Shown here piece after piece: positions 1-6,893 of a stretch of 64,000 bases of DNA. The notes under the pieces are model-generated. The model saw only the letters and a list, made by a program, of their open reading frames with translations. It made no database searches and was not told the DNA's origin. Source of the DNA: Micromonospora echinaurantiaca (GTDB lineage: Bacteria > Actinomycetota > Actinomycetes > Mycobacteriales > Micromonosporaceae); contig NZ_LT607750.1 of NCBI RefSeq assembly GCF_900090235.1, forward strand, positions 2,182,501 to 2,246,500, in the 5' to 3' direction. The translations under genes were made by a program, and so were the position numbers. Each line of letters starts with the position of its first letter. The stretch's first letter is position 1.

Positions 1-794
1 ATGCGTGCGTCGTCCACACTCGTGAGCGTCTCGTCGGTGAGCAGGCGCCCCAAGGCGTCCGTGCTCAGCCCGCTGCGGGCGGCCAGATCCGGCACGCCGA
101 ACCCCGCGGTCCAGATGGTCACGCCGCTGGGCAACTCGCGGCCGTCGGCGAGCTGGACTGCATCACCTGTCACGCCGGTCACCGTCGCGCCGGGGCCCTC
201 GATCATGGTCACGCCGAGCTTGGTGAGCCGCTCGGCCACCGAGCGCCGGGCACGGGGATGCAGGTAGGGTCCGAGTACCTTTCCGCACACGAGGGTCACC
301 TTCCGGCCCAGCTCCGCCAGCTCGGAAGCGGTTTCAAGGCCGGTCGACCCGGCTCCCACCACCGTGACCGTGGCCGATGCGGGCGCGGCGTCGATGACCG
401 GCCGCAGCTGCTGCGCATCCTCCAGGGTGGCGATCGGGTAGGCGTGCTCTGCCGCGCCGGGCACGCTCGGGTCGGCGTTGCCGCTGCCCACAGCGTAGAT
501 CAGATAGTCGTAGCCGAGCGTTCCGCCGCTCGCCAAGGTCACGCGACGCCCGGCCGCGTCGATCCGGGTCACGGTGTCGACCACGAGCCCGACGCCGCCG
601 GCCAGAATCCTCTGGTAGTCCACAACCGCGTCGTCCGACCCGCCGACGAGCTGGTGCAGGCGGATCCGCTCGACAAAAGCCGGACGCGGGTTGATCAGGG
701 TTACCGTCACGCCGTCGCGCCGAGTCAGGCGGTTGGCCGCCATCACGCCGGCGTATCCGCCGCCGACCACGATGACATCGGTGTTCTCAGCCAT
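1..794 (-). CDS. NAD(P)/FAD-dependent oxidoreductase (NDH-2-like), 3' end outside window
   Basis: The ATG lies at 794 and the reading frame runs off the left edge after about 264 residues, so the C-terminal third is missing. The N-terminus reads MAENTDVIVVGGGYAG, a Rossmann FAD-binding GxGxxG motif. A second dinucleotide-binding motif, VVGAGSTGLE, lies near the middle, which is the two-fold layout of type II NADH dehydrogenases and related disulfide-reductase-fold flavoproteins. The family transfers electrons from NAD(P)H through FAD to quinones or other acceptors, usually at the inner face of the membrane. The substrate cannot be told from this fragment. The family call is firm; a specific NDH-2 role is inference. 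Confidence 0.85.
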   Translation of the reverse strand, partial: MAENTDVIVVGGGYAGVMAANRLTRRDGVTVTLINPRPAFVERIRLHQLVGGSDDAVVDYQRILAGGVGLVVDTVTRIDAAGRRVTLASGGTLGYDYLIYAVGSGNADPSVPGAAEHAYPIATLEDAQQLRPVIDAAPASATVTVVGAGSTGLETASELAELGRKVTLVCGKVLGPYLHPRARRSVAERLTKLGVTMIEGPGATVTGVTGDAVQLADGRELPSGVTIWTAGFGVPDLAARSGLSTDALGRLLTDETLTSVDDAR

Positions 795-864
795 GGCCTC
801 TCCTTCGTCTTCAAGGTGCGGCATCAAGACACCGCGCGCCCGGCGGCGCGTGACGATCAGTGCG

Positions 865-1018
865 TCAGATCACGCGCTGAGCGCCGAGTCGAGCACCAGA
901 TGGATCAGCCCCCGCCAGCTCGCTGTCGTCGTGGGGCGCGTGGTTGGCGTACTTCTGGGCGATGAGCAGGCGGCTGTGGGTCTTGAGCACCAGCTCCGCG
1001 AAGCTCGACCCGGCGCTG
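865..1018 (-). pseudogene. C-terminal remnant of an unidentified gene
   Basis: On the minus strand a protein-like stretch (FAELVLKTHSRLLIAQKYA) begins abruptly at about 1018 and has no start codon. It appears to change frame near 905, where the next frame gives WRGLIHLVLDSALSA and a stop. It therefore looks like the 3' end of a decayed gene. I do not recognise the family. It abuts a fragment on the opposite strand, also lacking its 5' part, at about 1017. Confidence 0.35.
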
Positions 1019-1162
1019 CCGCCCACCTGGCTGGCCGCCACCACCATCGCCCTGGGCCACGCCGCCGGCGCCGAGGTCGCCGCCGGGCGGATGGCCGCCG
1101 ACCAGGCCGCCGCCGCGCTGCGCACCAGCATCCTGCGGGTGTACGGCGCCGCCCGGCCCTGA
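1017..1162 (+). pseudogene. C-terminal remnant of a TetR-like regulator
   Basis: This frame reads LPPTWLAATTIALGHAAGAE, then AAGRMAADQAAAALRTSILR and a stop at 1162. It resembles the last roughly 48 residues of actinobacterial TetR-family ligand-binding domains. No helix-turn-helix part precedes it in any frame: the similarity starts at about 1017 and the sequence to the left belongs to another fragment on the other strand. I read it as a truncated regulator whose DNA-binding half was deleted. The TetR assignment rests on remembered family appearance only. Confidence 0.45.
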
Positions 1163-1166
1163 CCGG

Positions 1167-1859
1167 TCACTCCTCGATCGCCCCACCCACCCGGCGCAGG
1201 TGCTGGCGGAAGGTGTAGCCGGGCTCCGCCGCGCGCCGGGCCAGGTAGTCGTCGAACGCGGTCTGCTGGCGCAACGTCTCACCGGCGCGGATCCGGGCCG
1301 CCTGGGTCCGCTCGGTGCGCCGGATCCGCGCCGCCGCCGCCAGCACCTCCTCGGCGCGGGCGGCGGGCAGGAAGAGCACGCCGTCGTCGTCGGCGCAGAC
1401 CAGGTCGTCGGCGGTGACCAGGTGCGCGCCCACCCGCGCGCTGACCAGCGTCTGCGCCTCCCGATCGTCCAGCCGGGTCGGCCCGAGCGGGCAACTGCCG
1501 TAGCTGAACACCGGCAGGCCGATCTCCACCAGCTCGGCGGTGTCGCGGTGCAGTCCCCACACCACCAGCCCGGCCACCCCGGCCGCGGCGGCCTCCAGCA
1601 CCGCCAGGTCGCCCACGCACGCCTCGTCCGTCCGCCCGCCGTTGTCGATCACCAGCACGTCCCCGGGCGCCGCCGAGCCGTACGCCTCCAGGAACACGTC
1701 CACGCTGCCGTGGTGCCGCACCGGCAGCACCCGGCCGGCCACCCGCTGGCCGGGCACGACCGGCCGGACGCCCGCGGGTGCCACCCGCAGCGGCACGTCC
1801 AGTCGTACGCAGGCGTCGGCCAGCAGCGGCGTGGGCAGGTCGGCGAGGTGCTCCACCAT
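1167..1859 (-). CDS. RraA / HMG-aldolase superfamily protein
   Basis: This 230-residue protein has the RraA fold signature. GDVLVIDNGGRTDEA is at about residues 65-80, and the metal/substrate loop with WGLHRD at about 100-107 corresponds to the usual DGxxRD. Members are either RNase E-binding regulators (short, about 160 residues) or longer class II pyruvate aldolases that cleave 4-hydroxy-4-methyl-2-oxoglutarate or oxaloacetate. The length and the retained Arg-Asp pair favour the enzymatic, longer type, but the substrate is unknown. A purine-rich GGAGG lies about 6 bases upstream of the ATG. The gene is monocistronic, running away from the DIP1984 gene. Confidence 0.8.
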   Translation of the reverse strand: MVEHLADLPTPLLADACVRLDVPLRVAPAGVRPVVPGQRVAGRVLPVRHHGSVDVFLEAYGSAAPGDVLVIDNGGRTDEACVGDLAVLEAAAAGVAGLVVWGLHRDTAELVEIGLPVFSYGSCPLGPTRLDDREAQTLVSARVGAHLVTADDLVCADDDGVLFLPAARAEEVLAAAARIRRTERTQAARIRAGETLRQQTAFDDYLARRAAEPGYTFRQHLRRVGGAIEE

Positions 1860-2026
1860 GGCGTCCTCCGGGGCGACTGGGAATAGTGGGTCGCCATCGT
1901 AGGGAGGCCGACCGGCGCGGCAGCCAGGTCCAATCCGGATCGGCTGGCCCGCGTACGCCCGAAAATCGGTCTCCGCCGGCGACCGAGATCATCTAGTCTT
2001 GCCGGGCTCGACGCGGGAGGTGGGCA

Positions 2027-2491
2027 TTGAAGCTCGGTGAGGCGCTGGCGGATCGGGCCGACGCGGTCCGGCGGGTGGAACAGCTACGCGCGCGGATCGT
2101 GGGCAGCGCCCGGTACCAGGAGGGCGAGGTGCCGCCGGAGGACGCCAACGCCCTGCTCGGCGAGCTGGCCGAGACGCTCGACCAGCTGGAGTCGCTGATC
2201 CGCCGGATCAACCGGACCAACGCCTCGGCGCCGGCCGGCGACCACGGCACGCTCACCGACGTGCTCGCGCGCCGGGACGTACTGCGGCTGCGGCACTCGG
2301 TGCTCACCGCGGCCGCCGACGCGGCCGCGGGCGGGCGGCACGCGGTCCGGCAGCTGCGCTCGGAGCTGAAGATGCTCACCGCGCTCCCGGTGGCCGAGCT
2401 GCGCGGCCAGGCCGACGCGCTGGCCCGTGAACTGCGCGAGCTGGACGTGCTGATCCAGCGCACCAACTGGGAGGCGGACCTGCTGGACTAG
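2027..2491 (+). CDS. DIP1984 family protein
   Basis: This 154-residue, mainly helical protein (MKLGEALADRADAVRRVEQL at the N-terminus) matches the DIP1984/septicolysin-like family in length and in its Arg/Glu-rich heptad pattern. It contains LIRRINRTNAS in the middle and the C-terminal LDVLIQRTNWEADLLD. Two short R-x-N-x-T segments (INRTN and IQRTN) suggest an internal repeat. The start is TTG at 2027, chosen because GGAGGTGGG lies just upstream and the translation begins exactly at the family N-terminus. Biochemical function is not established to my knowledge. A tRNA-like element begins only a few bases after the stop codon. Confidence 0.8.
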   Translation: MKLGEALADRADAVRRVEQLRARIVGSARYQEGEVPPEDANALLGELAETLDQLESLIRRINRTNASAPAGDHGTLTDVLARRDVLRLRHSVLTAAADAAAGGRHAVRQLRSELKMLTALPVAELRGQADALARELRELDVLIQRTNWEADLLD

Positions 2492-2820
2492 CCAGGTGTG
2501 GAGCAGGTAGCCGTCGTGGAGGCGTGCACAGCACAAAAGCCGGCTGCGAACCGGCCTCCTTTCTCTGGCGCGCGACGGGCAGCGCGGAGGTTCGACTCCT
2601 CGACTCACAGAGCCGCCCAGCACAGAGGACAGGTGACAGCGCACCGCGCACAGCACATCACCACGTGCAGATCCACGACGGCGAGGGCGGGCTCGGGGAA
2701 CTCCACACCCAGCCGGAGAATGACGCTGGACGGCTCGGGCGGCCATCGTTCGTCGTCGCGGCGGCTCGGTGACCGGCAGCGGCCCCACAAGGGAAAGCGG
2801 ATCACCGCTGACGAACGCCG
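2492..2820. other. 329-bp intergenic region between DIP1984 and DinB genes
   Basis: This gap separates the plus-strand DIP1984 gene from the 3' end of the minus-strand DinB gene. Its first third holds the tRNA-like element. From 2610 to 2820 I see no open frame with convincing start and coding character, no perfect hairpin and no promoter-like pair. Confidence 0.6.
2497..2609 (+). ncRNA. tRNA-like element downstream of the DIP1984 gene
   Basis: Several tRNA hallmarks occur in order. At 2539-2555 a perfect 5-bp stem GCCGG/CCGGC closes a 7-base loop CTGCGAA, with T in the U33 position and GCG where an anticodon would sit. At 2569-2586 a CGCGC/GCGCG hairpin sits where a long variable arm would be. 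At 2587-2601 a 4-bp stem closes a 7-base loop TTCGACT, which fits the TTCRANY T-loop rule. The acceptor is poor: only 2497-2501 can pair with 2605-2609. A short GTGC/GCAC hairpin replaces a normal D-arm, and no CCA is encoded. It may be a degenerate tRNA or a tRNA-mimicking small RNA. Strand follows the T-loop direction. Confidence 0.4.
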
Positions 2821-3408
2821 TCAGGCAAGGGTTGGATCGCCCGCCCGGGCGGCCCGCTCGATCTCCGCGCGCCGGGCTGCCCAGAAGGCCGCGTCGCGCT
2901 GCCCGTCGGCGTACCGGGCGGCGAACCCCGTCGACCCGTCGAGGTGTTCGCGCAGGATGTCGGCGTGCCCGGCGTGGCGGTTCGTCTCGGCGAGCACGTG
3001 GACCAGGATGTTGAACAGCATGACCTGTGGGCGCGGCCACCAGGGCACGTAGCCGGGCGAGTCGATGGCCAGGGCGAGGATCGTCGCGTCCGAGTGCTCC
3101 CACACCCGGCGGTAGCGGTCGACGATCTCCTCGCGCGTTTCGTGCTCGCTAGCCCACATCTCGGTCTCGCCCGCCTCGGCGTCGTCCCAGCGGGCCAGGG
3201 GTTCGGGGAACGGCCGCCCGAAGACCTCGCCGAAGTACCGGGCCTCGCAGACCGACAGGTGCTTGACCAGACCGAGCAGATTGGTGCCGGTCGCGGTCAG
3301 GGGGCGGCGGATGTCGTACTCACCGAGCCCGTCGAGCTTCCAGACGACCACCTCACGAACATGCCGCAGATCGTCGTGCAGGTACGTCTTCGCGAAGTCA
3401 TCGATCAT
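2821..3408 (-). CDS. DinB-family protein (DUF664-type, mycothiol-transferase-like)
   Basis: This is a protein of about 195 residues starting MIDDFAKTYLHDDLRHVREV. It contains the LLGLVKHLSVCEARYFGEVF segment and the C-terminal ETNRHAGHADILREHLDG. Histidines in these two segments (VKH and RHAGH) are the metal triad of the DinB four-helix bundle. DUF664/DinB proteins of actinomycetes include metal-dependent thiol transferases using mycothiol. I place the start at the ATG at 3408 because the family N-terminus begins there; an earlier in-frame start at 3426 would add six residues. The gene stands alone, followed (upstream side) by a DUF4926 gene on the same strand. Confidence 0.8.
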   Translation of the reverse strand: MIDDFAKTYLHDDLRHVREVVVWKLDGLGEYDIRRPLTATGTNLLGLVKHLSVCEARYFGEVFGRPFPEPLARWDDAEAGETEMWASEHETREEIVDRYRRVWEHSDATILALAIDSPGYVPWWPRPQVMLFNILVHVLAETNRHAGHADILREHLDGSTGFAARYADGQRDAAFWAARRAEIERAARAGDPTLA

Positions 3409-3486
3409 GAGGCACGACCCTGCCACGTGCTCCCGCCGCCCTCAACCCGCGCCCACTATCGAAGCCCTGCTCGGACCGCTGGACCT

Positions 3487-3687
3487 CTATCGTGATGGGC
3501 GGATTTTGTCCGGCGTCAGGGCGACCGCCGCGAGCGTGCGCCCATCGTCGTCGACGAACTCCACTTCATAGGCGAGTTCCGGCCGCTCGAAGACGTGCAC
3601 GATCGTGCCGATCGAGCCCGCCGCAAGGCGCTCCTCGGGGAGGTCGGTCGTCAGCTCGACGACGTCGTACAGGTCCACGAATGACAT
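3487..3687 (-). CDS. DUF4926 domain-containing small protein
   Basis: This 66-residue protein has the compact DUF4926 form: MSFVDLYDVVELTTDLPEER, then GSIGTIVHVFE, EVEFVDDDGRTLA and the terminal LTPDKIRP. The family is a small beta-barrel (SH3-like) of unknown role, often encoded beside toxin/immunity or YbaB-type genes. The ATG at 3687 overlaps the end of a truncated YbaB-like reading frame, so the two may be translationally coupled. An in-frame start 10 codons earlier is possible but lies inside the YbaB remnant. Confidence 0.75.
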   Translation of the reverse strand: MSFVDLYDVVELTTDLPEERLAAGSIGTIVHVFERPELAYEVEFVDDDGRTLAAVALTPDKIRPSR

Positions 3688-3859
3688 CCTCGGCGTCGAC
3701 GGTCGCCTCGACCGCACCGTCGGGGCTGCGGGCCGTCGCGGTGAGCGCCGCCAGTTCGCGGGTCAGCGCGGTGGTCCGCGTCGCCCGCTCGGCGATCGTG
3801 GCCTCCCAGTCGTCGACCCGTCGTCGTGCGGCGTCCAGCGCCGCCTCGTCCGTCCACAC
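3688..3859 (-). pseudogene. Truncated YbaB/EbfC-like nucleoid protein (N-terminal half only)
   Basis: The frame starting at 3859 reads MWTDEAALDAARRRVDDWEA, continues through a coiled helix and reaches TATARSPDGAVEATVDA. This is the N-terminal helix and first strand of actinobacterial YbaB/EbfC proteins, which normally continue for another 40-60 residues. Here family similarity stops at about 3690, exactly where the DUF4926 start codon lies. The frame then runs on to 3566 as low-complexity Arg-rich sequence out of frame with DUF4926. A recombination event probably replaced the second half. It might still yield a 97-residue protein, but that product would lack the dimerisation core. Confidence 0.6.
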
Positions 3860-4014
3860 CTCGGAGCCTCCCCGTCCCGCCGGTGCGAGCCCCGGTCACG
3901 TTACCAACCGAAGTCGATCCGTTCCGCCCCGTAACGGCCGGCAGGCGTGTCCGGCGATTCAACGGGTATGCGGCGTCCCGGGCGGCGGCCGTGGCCGCCC
4001 GGATCGGGGGTGCC

Positions 4015-4875
4015 GTGGAGGCCACGGTGATCGGCGTGGTGATCGTCCTCGCGCTGCTGGCGCTGCTCGGGGCGCTCAGCGTCCGGCTGGTGCAGCAGTA
4101 CCAGCGCGGCATCGTCTTCCGGTTCGGCCGGGTGCTCGACCGGGTCCGACAGCCGGGCCTGCAGTTCATCGTTCCGGTCGCCGACCGGATGGTGCGGGTG
4201 AGCATGCAGACCGTGGTGATGGGCGTGCCGCCGCAGGGCGCCATCACCCGGGACAACGTGACGCTGACCGTCGACGCGGTCGTCTACTACCGGGTGGTCG
4301 ATCCGGTGAAAGCGCTGGTCAACGTGCACGACTATCCCTCGGCGGTGCTTCAGGTGGCGCAGACCGCGCTCCGCTCGGTGATCGGCAAGGCCGACCTGGA
4401 CACCGTGCTCGGCGACCGGGAACGGGTCAACGCCGAGCTGAAGGCGGTCATCGACGCGCCGACCGAGAAGCCCTGGGGCCTGCTGATCGAGCGGGTCGAG
4501 GTCAAGGACGTGGCGCTGCCCGAGGGGATGAAGCGGTCGATGTCCCGCCAGGCCGAGGCGGAGCGGGAACGCCGGGCCCGGGTGATCGCCGCCGACGGCG
4601 AGTACCAGGCGTCCCGCCGGCTCGCCGACGCCTCCCGGGCGATGGCGGCCACGCCGGGGGCGTACCAGCTGCGCCTGCTGCAGACCGTGGTGGACGTGGC
4701 GGCGGAGAAGAACAGCACCCTGGTGATGCCGTTCCCGGTGGAGCTGCTGCGCTTCTTCGACCAGTTCAGCCGTACCACGCCGGAGCAGAGTGCGGCGGGC
4801 GGGCCGGATCTCGGGCCGGTCACCGGGACGGTCGCGGCGGCCGCCGAGCCCGACGGCGGCTCCCCGGCGACCTGA
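4015..4875 (+). CDS. Slipin / SPFH (Band 7) membrane protein
   Basis: This 286-residue protein has one N-terminal membrane helix (VIGVVIVLALLALLGALSV) followed by the SPFH domain: QQYQRGIVFRFGRVLD, GLQFIVPVADRM, the strand VTLTVDAVVYYRVVDP and the helix ALRSVIGKADLDTVL. It ends with a coiled region RQAEAERERRARVIAADGE and a tail rich in Ala/Gly. Slipins are stomatin-like scaffolds that form oligomers on the cytoplasmic membrane face. The partner NfeD protease gene often found beside them is absent. I chose the GTG at 4015 because it has GGGGG upstream and places the helix at the N-terminus; the same frame is open further left without family similarity. Confidence 0.85.
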   Translation: MEATVIGVVIVLALLALLGALSVRLVQQYQRGIVFRFGRVLDRVRQPGLQFIVPVADRMVRVSMQTVVMGVPPQGAITRDNVTLTVDAVVYYRVVDPVKALVNVHDYPSAVLQVAQTALRSVIGKADLDTVLGDRERVNAELKAVIDAPTEKPWGLLIERVEVKDVALPEGMKRSMSRQAEAERERRARVIAADGEYQASRRLADASRAMAATPGAYQLRLLQTVVDVAAEKNSTLVMPFPVELLRFFDQFSRTTPEQSAAGGPDLGPVTGTVAAAAEPDGGSPAT

Positions 4876-4979
4876 CGGGACAGCTGTACCGGCAACCTGT
4901 CATGTGCCGCCGGCATGAGCCCCCCGGGCCTGCCTGGCCGTCGCCGCCGTCGCGCTGCTGGTCGCGGTCGCCACCCGGC

Positions 4980-6590
4980 TCAGGCCGGGACCGCCGACTC
5001 CGCCGCCGGCTCGGCCGGCTGTTCTGGTACGGCGGGCGGCGCCGGGCGGGGCAGCGTGAACCGGAACCGCGCCCCGCCGGTGTACGTCTCGTCCAGGCTC
5101 AGGGTGCCGCCGTGGTACTCCACGATCTTCTTGCAGACCGCCAAGCCGATGCCGGTGCCCGGGTACGAGCCGCGGGGGTGCAGCCGCTGGAAGATCACGA
5201 AGATCTTCTCGGCGTACCGGGGGTCGATGCCGATGCCGTTGTCCTCGACCGTGAACGACCAGCCGTCCGGCGTGTCGGCCACCGTCACCCGGACCCGGGG
5301 GTCCCGCTCCGGGCTGCGGAACTTGACCGCGTTGCCGAGCAGGTTCTGCCACAGCATGGTCAGCAGCGTCGGGTCGCCCTGCACGGTCGGCAGCGGATCG
5401 CGGGTGATCTCCGCGCCGGCCTCCTCGACCGCGCCGGACAGGTTCGCCGCCGCCTGTTCGAAGACCTCGGCCAGATCCACCTCGCGCAGGTCGCTGTAGA
5501 CCCGGCCGATCCGGGAGAACGCCAGCAGGTCGTTGATCAGCTCCTGCATCCGGGTCGCCCCGTCGACCGCGAAGCCGATGTACTGCCGGGCCCGGTCGTC
5601 GAGCTGGTCGCCGTAGCGGCGCTGCAGCATCTGGCAGAACGAGGCCACCTTGCGCAGCGGCTCCTGCAGGTCGTGCGACGCGACGTAGGCGAACTGCTCC
5701 AGGTCCTCGTTCGACCGGCGCAGCTCGGCGGCCTGCTGTTCGAGGGCGTCCCGGTCGTGCTGGCCGCGCTCCAGCGCGTCCACCATCCGCTGCCGCATCG
5801 TCTCCACGTCGTCGGCGAGCCGGGCGATGTCGGCCGGCCCCTGCGGGCGCAGCCGGTGGCGGAAGTTCCCGCCGGCCACCTGCCGCACCGACTCGCCGAG
5901 CCGCTCCAGTGGGCGGAGCACCGTCAGCCGTACCAGCACGGAGCTGACCACGCTGGTCAGCAGCAGCGCGGCGAGGATCGCCACGAAGGTGAGGTCCCGC
6001 AGCCCACGGGCCCGGTCGAGGTCCGCCCGGCTGGCGTCCCGGATCTGGTCCAGCCGCGCCACCAGCGCGCTGAACTCCGCCCGGAGCGCCTCGAAGGTGT
6101 CCAGGCCGCGGGTCGCCACCGCCGCCAGCTCCGCCGGGTCGGTGCCGGCCTGCCGGCCCCGGATCAGCGGCTCGGCGACGTCGTTGTGCCACCGGCCGGC
6201 GAGCGCCTCGGCGTGTTCCAGGTCGCGCAGCGCCGCCGGCTCGTCGGCCAGCAGGTCGCGCAGCCGGGCCATCGTGACCGGTTCGGCTTCGAGGTTCTGC
6301 CGGTACGTGGCGAGGTATCGGTCCTCGCCGCTGAGGGCGTACGCGAACACGGCCGCACGCTGGCTCACCAGCTCGCTGTCGAGCTCCCCGACGGCCGTAC
6401 GGGCCGGGGCGATCCGGTCGGCCAACCGGTCGGACACGGCCGCGGTGTGCGTGAGGGCGGCGGCGCCCAGGCCACCACCGAGCACGACGAGGGCGGCCAT
6501 GGTCAGCAACATGACACTGAGCCACCACCGGGTCGTCCTCCGCCGGCTGTCCGTCGCCGGAACCGTTCCGCTGTCGCTCACGGCCTGCAC
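4980..6590 (-). CDS. Sensor histidine kinase with CHASE3-like sensor and HAMP
   Basis: This 536-residue kinase has a first membrane helix at about 22-46 and an extracytoplasmic helical sensor at about 50-195 typical of CHASE3. A second helix at about 200-222 is followed by a HAMP segment (LRPLERLGESVRQVAGGNF) and a coiled coil. The HisKA motif YVASHDLQEPLRK has its phospho-accepting His at about 306. The ATPase domain shows NLLGNAVKF (N box), VEDNGIGIDP (G1) and PGTGIGLAVCKKI (G2). No response regulator gene is adjacent, so it is an orphan here. This architecture is common in bacteriophytochrome-like light and oxygen kinases, but no chromophore domain is present. The start ATG is the furthest upstream with a plausible site. 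Confidence 0.88.
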   Translation of the reverse strand: MQAVSDSGTVPATDSRRRTTRWWLSVMLLTMAALVVLGGGLGAAALTHTAAVSDRLADRIAPARTAVGELDSELVSQRAAVFAYALSGEDRYLATYRQNLEAEPVTMARLRDLLADEPAALRDLEHAEALAGRWHNDVAEPLIRGRQAGTDPAELAAVATRGLDTFEALRAEFSALVARLDQIRDASRADLDRARGLRDLTFVAILAALLLTSVVSSVLVRLTVLRPLERLGESVRQVAGGNFRHRLRPQGPADIARLADDVETMRQRMVDALERGQHDRDALEQQAAELRRSNEDLEQFAYVASHDLQEPLRKVASFCQMLQRRYGDQLDDRARQYIGFAVDGATRMQELINDLLAFSRIGRVYSDLREVDLAEVFEQAAANLSGAVEEAGAEITRDPLPTVQGDPTLLTMLWQNLLGNAVKFRSPERDPRVRVTVADTPDGWSFTVEDNGIGIDPRYAEKIFVIFQRLHPRGSYPGTGIGLAVCKKIVEYHGGTLSLDETYTGGARFRFTLPRPAPPAVPEQPAEPAAESAVPA

Positions 6591-6893
6591 ATTAACCGAG
6601 CCGGGTCGGCCCGGCGCGGTGGGCGGACGGCCAGCGCGCAGGCTTGCCGGGAGCTGCTACCTGTGTGGACGTGTGTCCGCGATCGACCATGCCAGCACCC
6701 GACCGTGACGCCGTCACCCGGCCGCCCAGCGGTGACCGTCGGGCGGGCGGGTCCGGCCCGGCCCGGCCCGCCGCGCGCCGGCCGACGTCCGGGGCGGCGG
6801 AAGCACCCGTTGCGCCGATGGCCCGACCCACAGCGGCGGCCACAATGACCAGCGTGGCGCCCGTGACGACTCGCCGAGCGGGGAGGTGATCGC
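6591..6893. other. Divergent promoter region, kinase genes
   Basis: These 303 bases separate the histidine kinase (minus) from the Ser/Thr kinase (plus). GGGAGG lies about 7 bases before the GTG at 6894 and is the likely ribosome-binding site. I see no protein-coding frame with a believable product and no long inverted repeat. Promoters for both genes must lie here, but I cannot point to a clear -10/-35 pair. Confidence 0.5.

Noticed and set aside
2497-2609. Canonical tRNA-Arg or tRNA-Cys gene
   Set aside because: Acceptor stem pairs over only five positions, D-arm is abnormal and the anticodon would be GCG; kept only as a tRNA-like element.
3492-6848. A plus-strand open frame of over 1,100 codons across the slipin and histidine kinase
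   Set aside because: It is an out-of-frame shadow of the slipin and antisense to the kinase; composition is Arg/Gly/Pro-rich with no recognisable domain.
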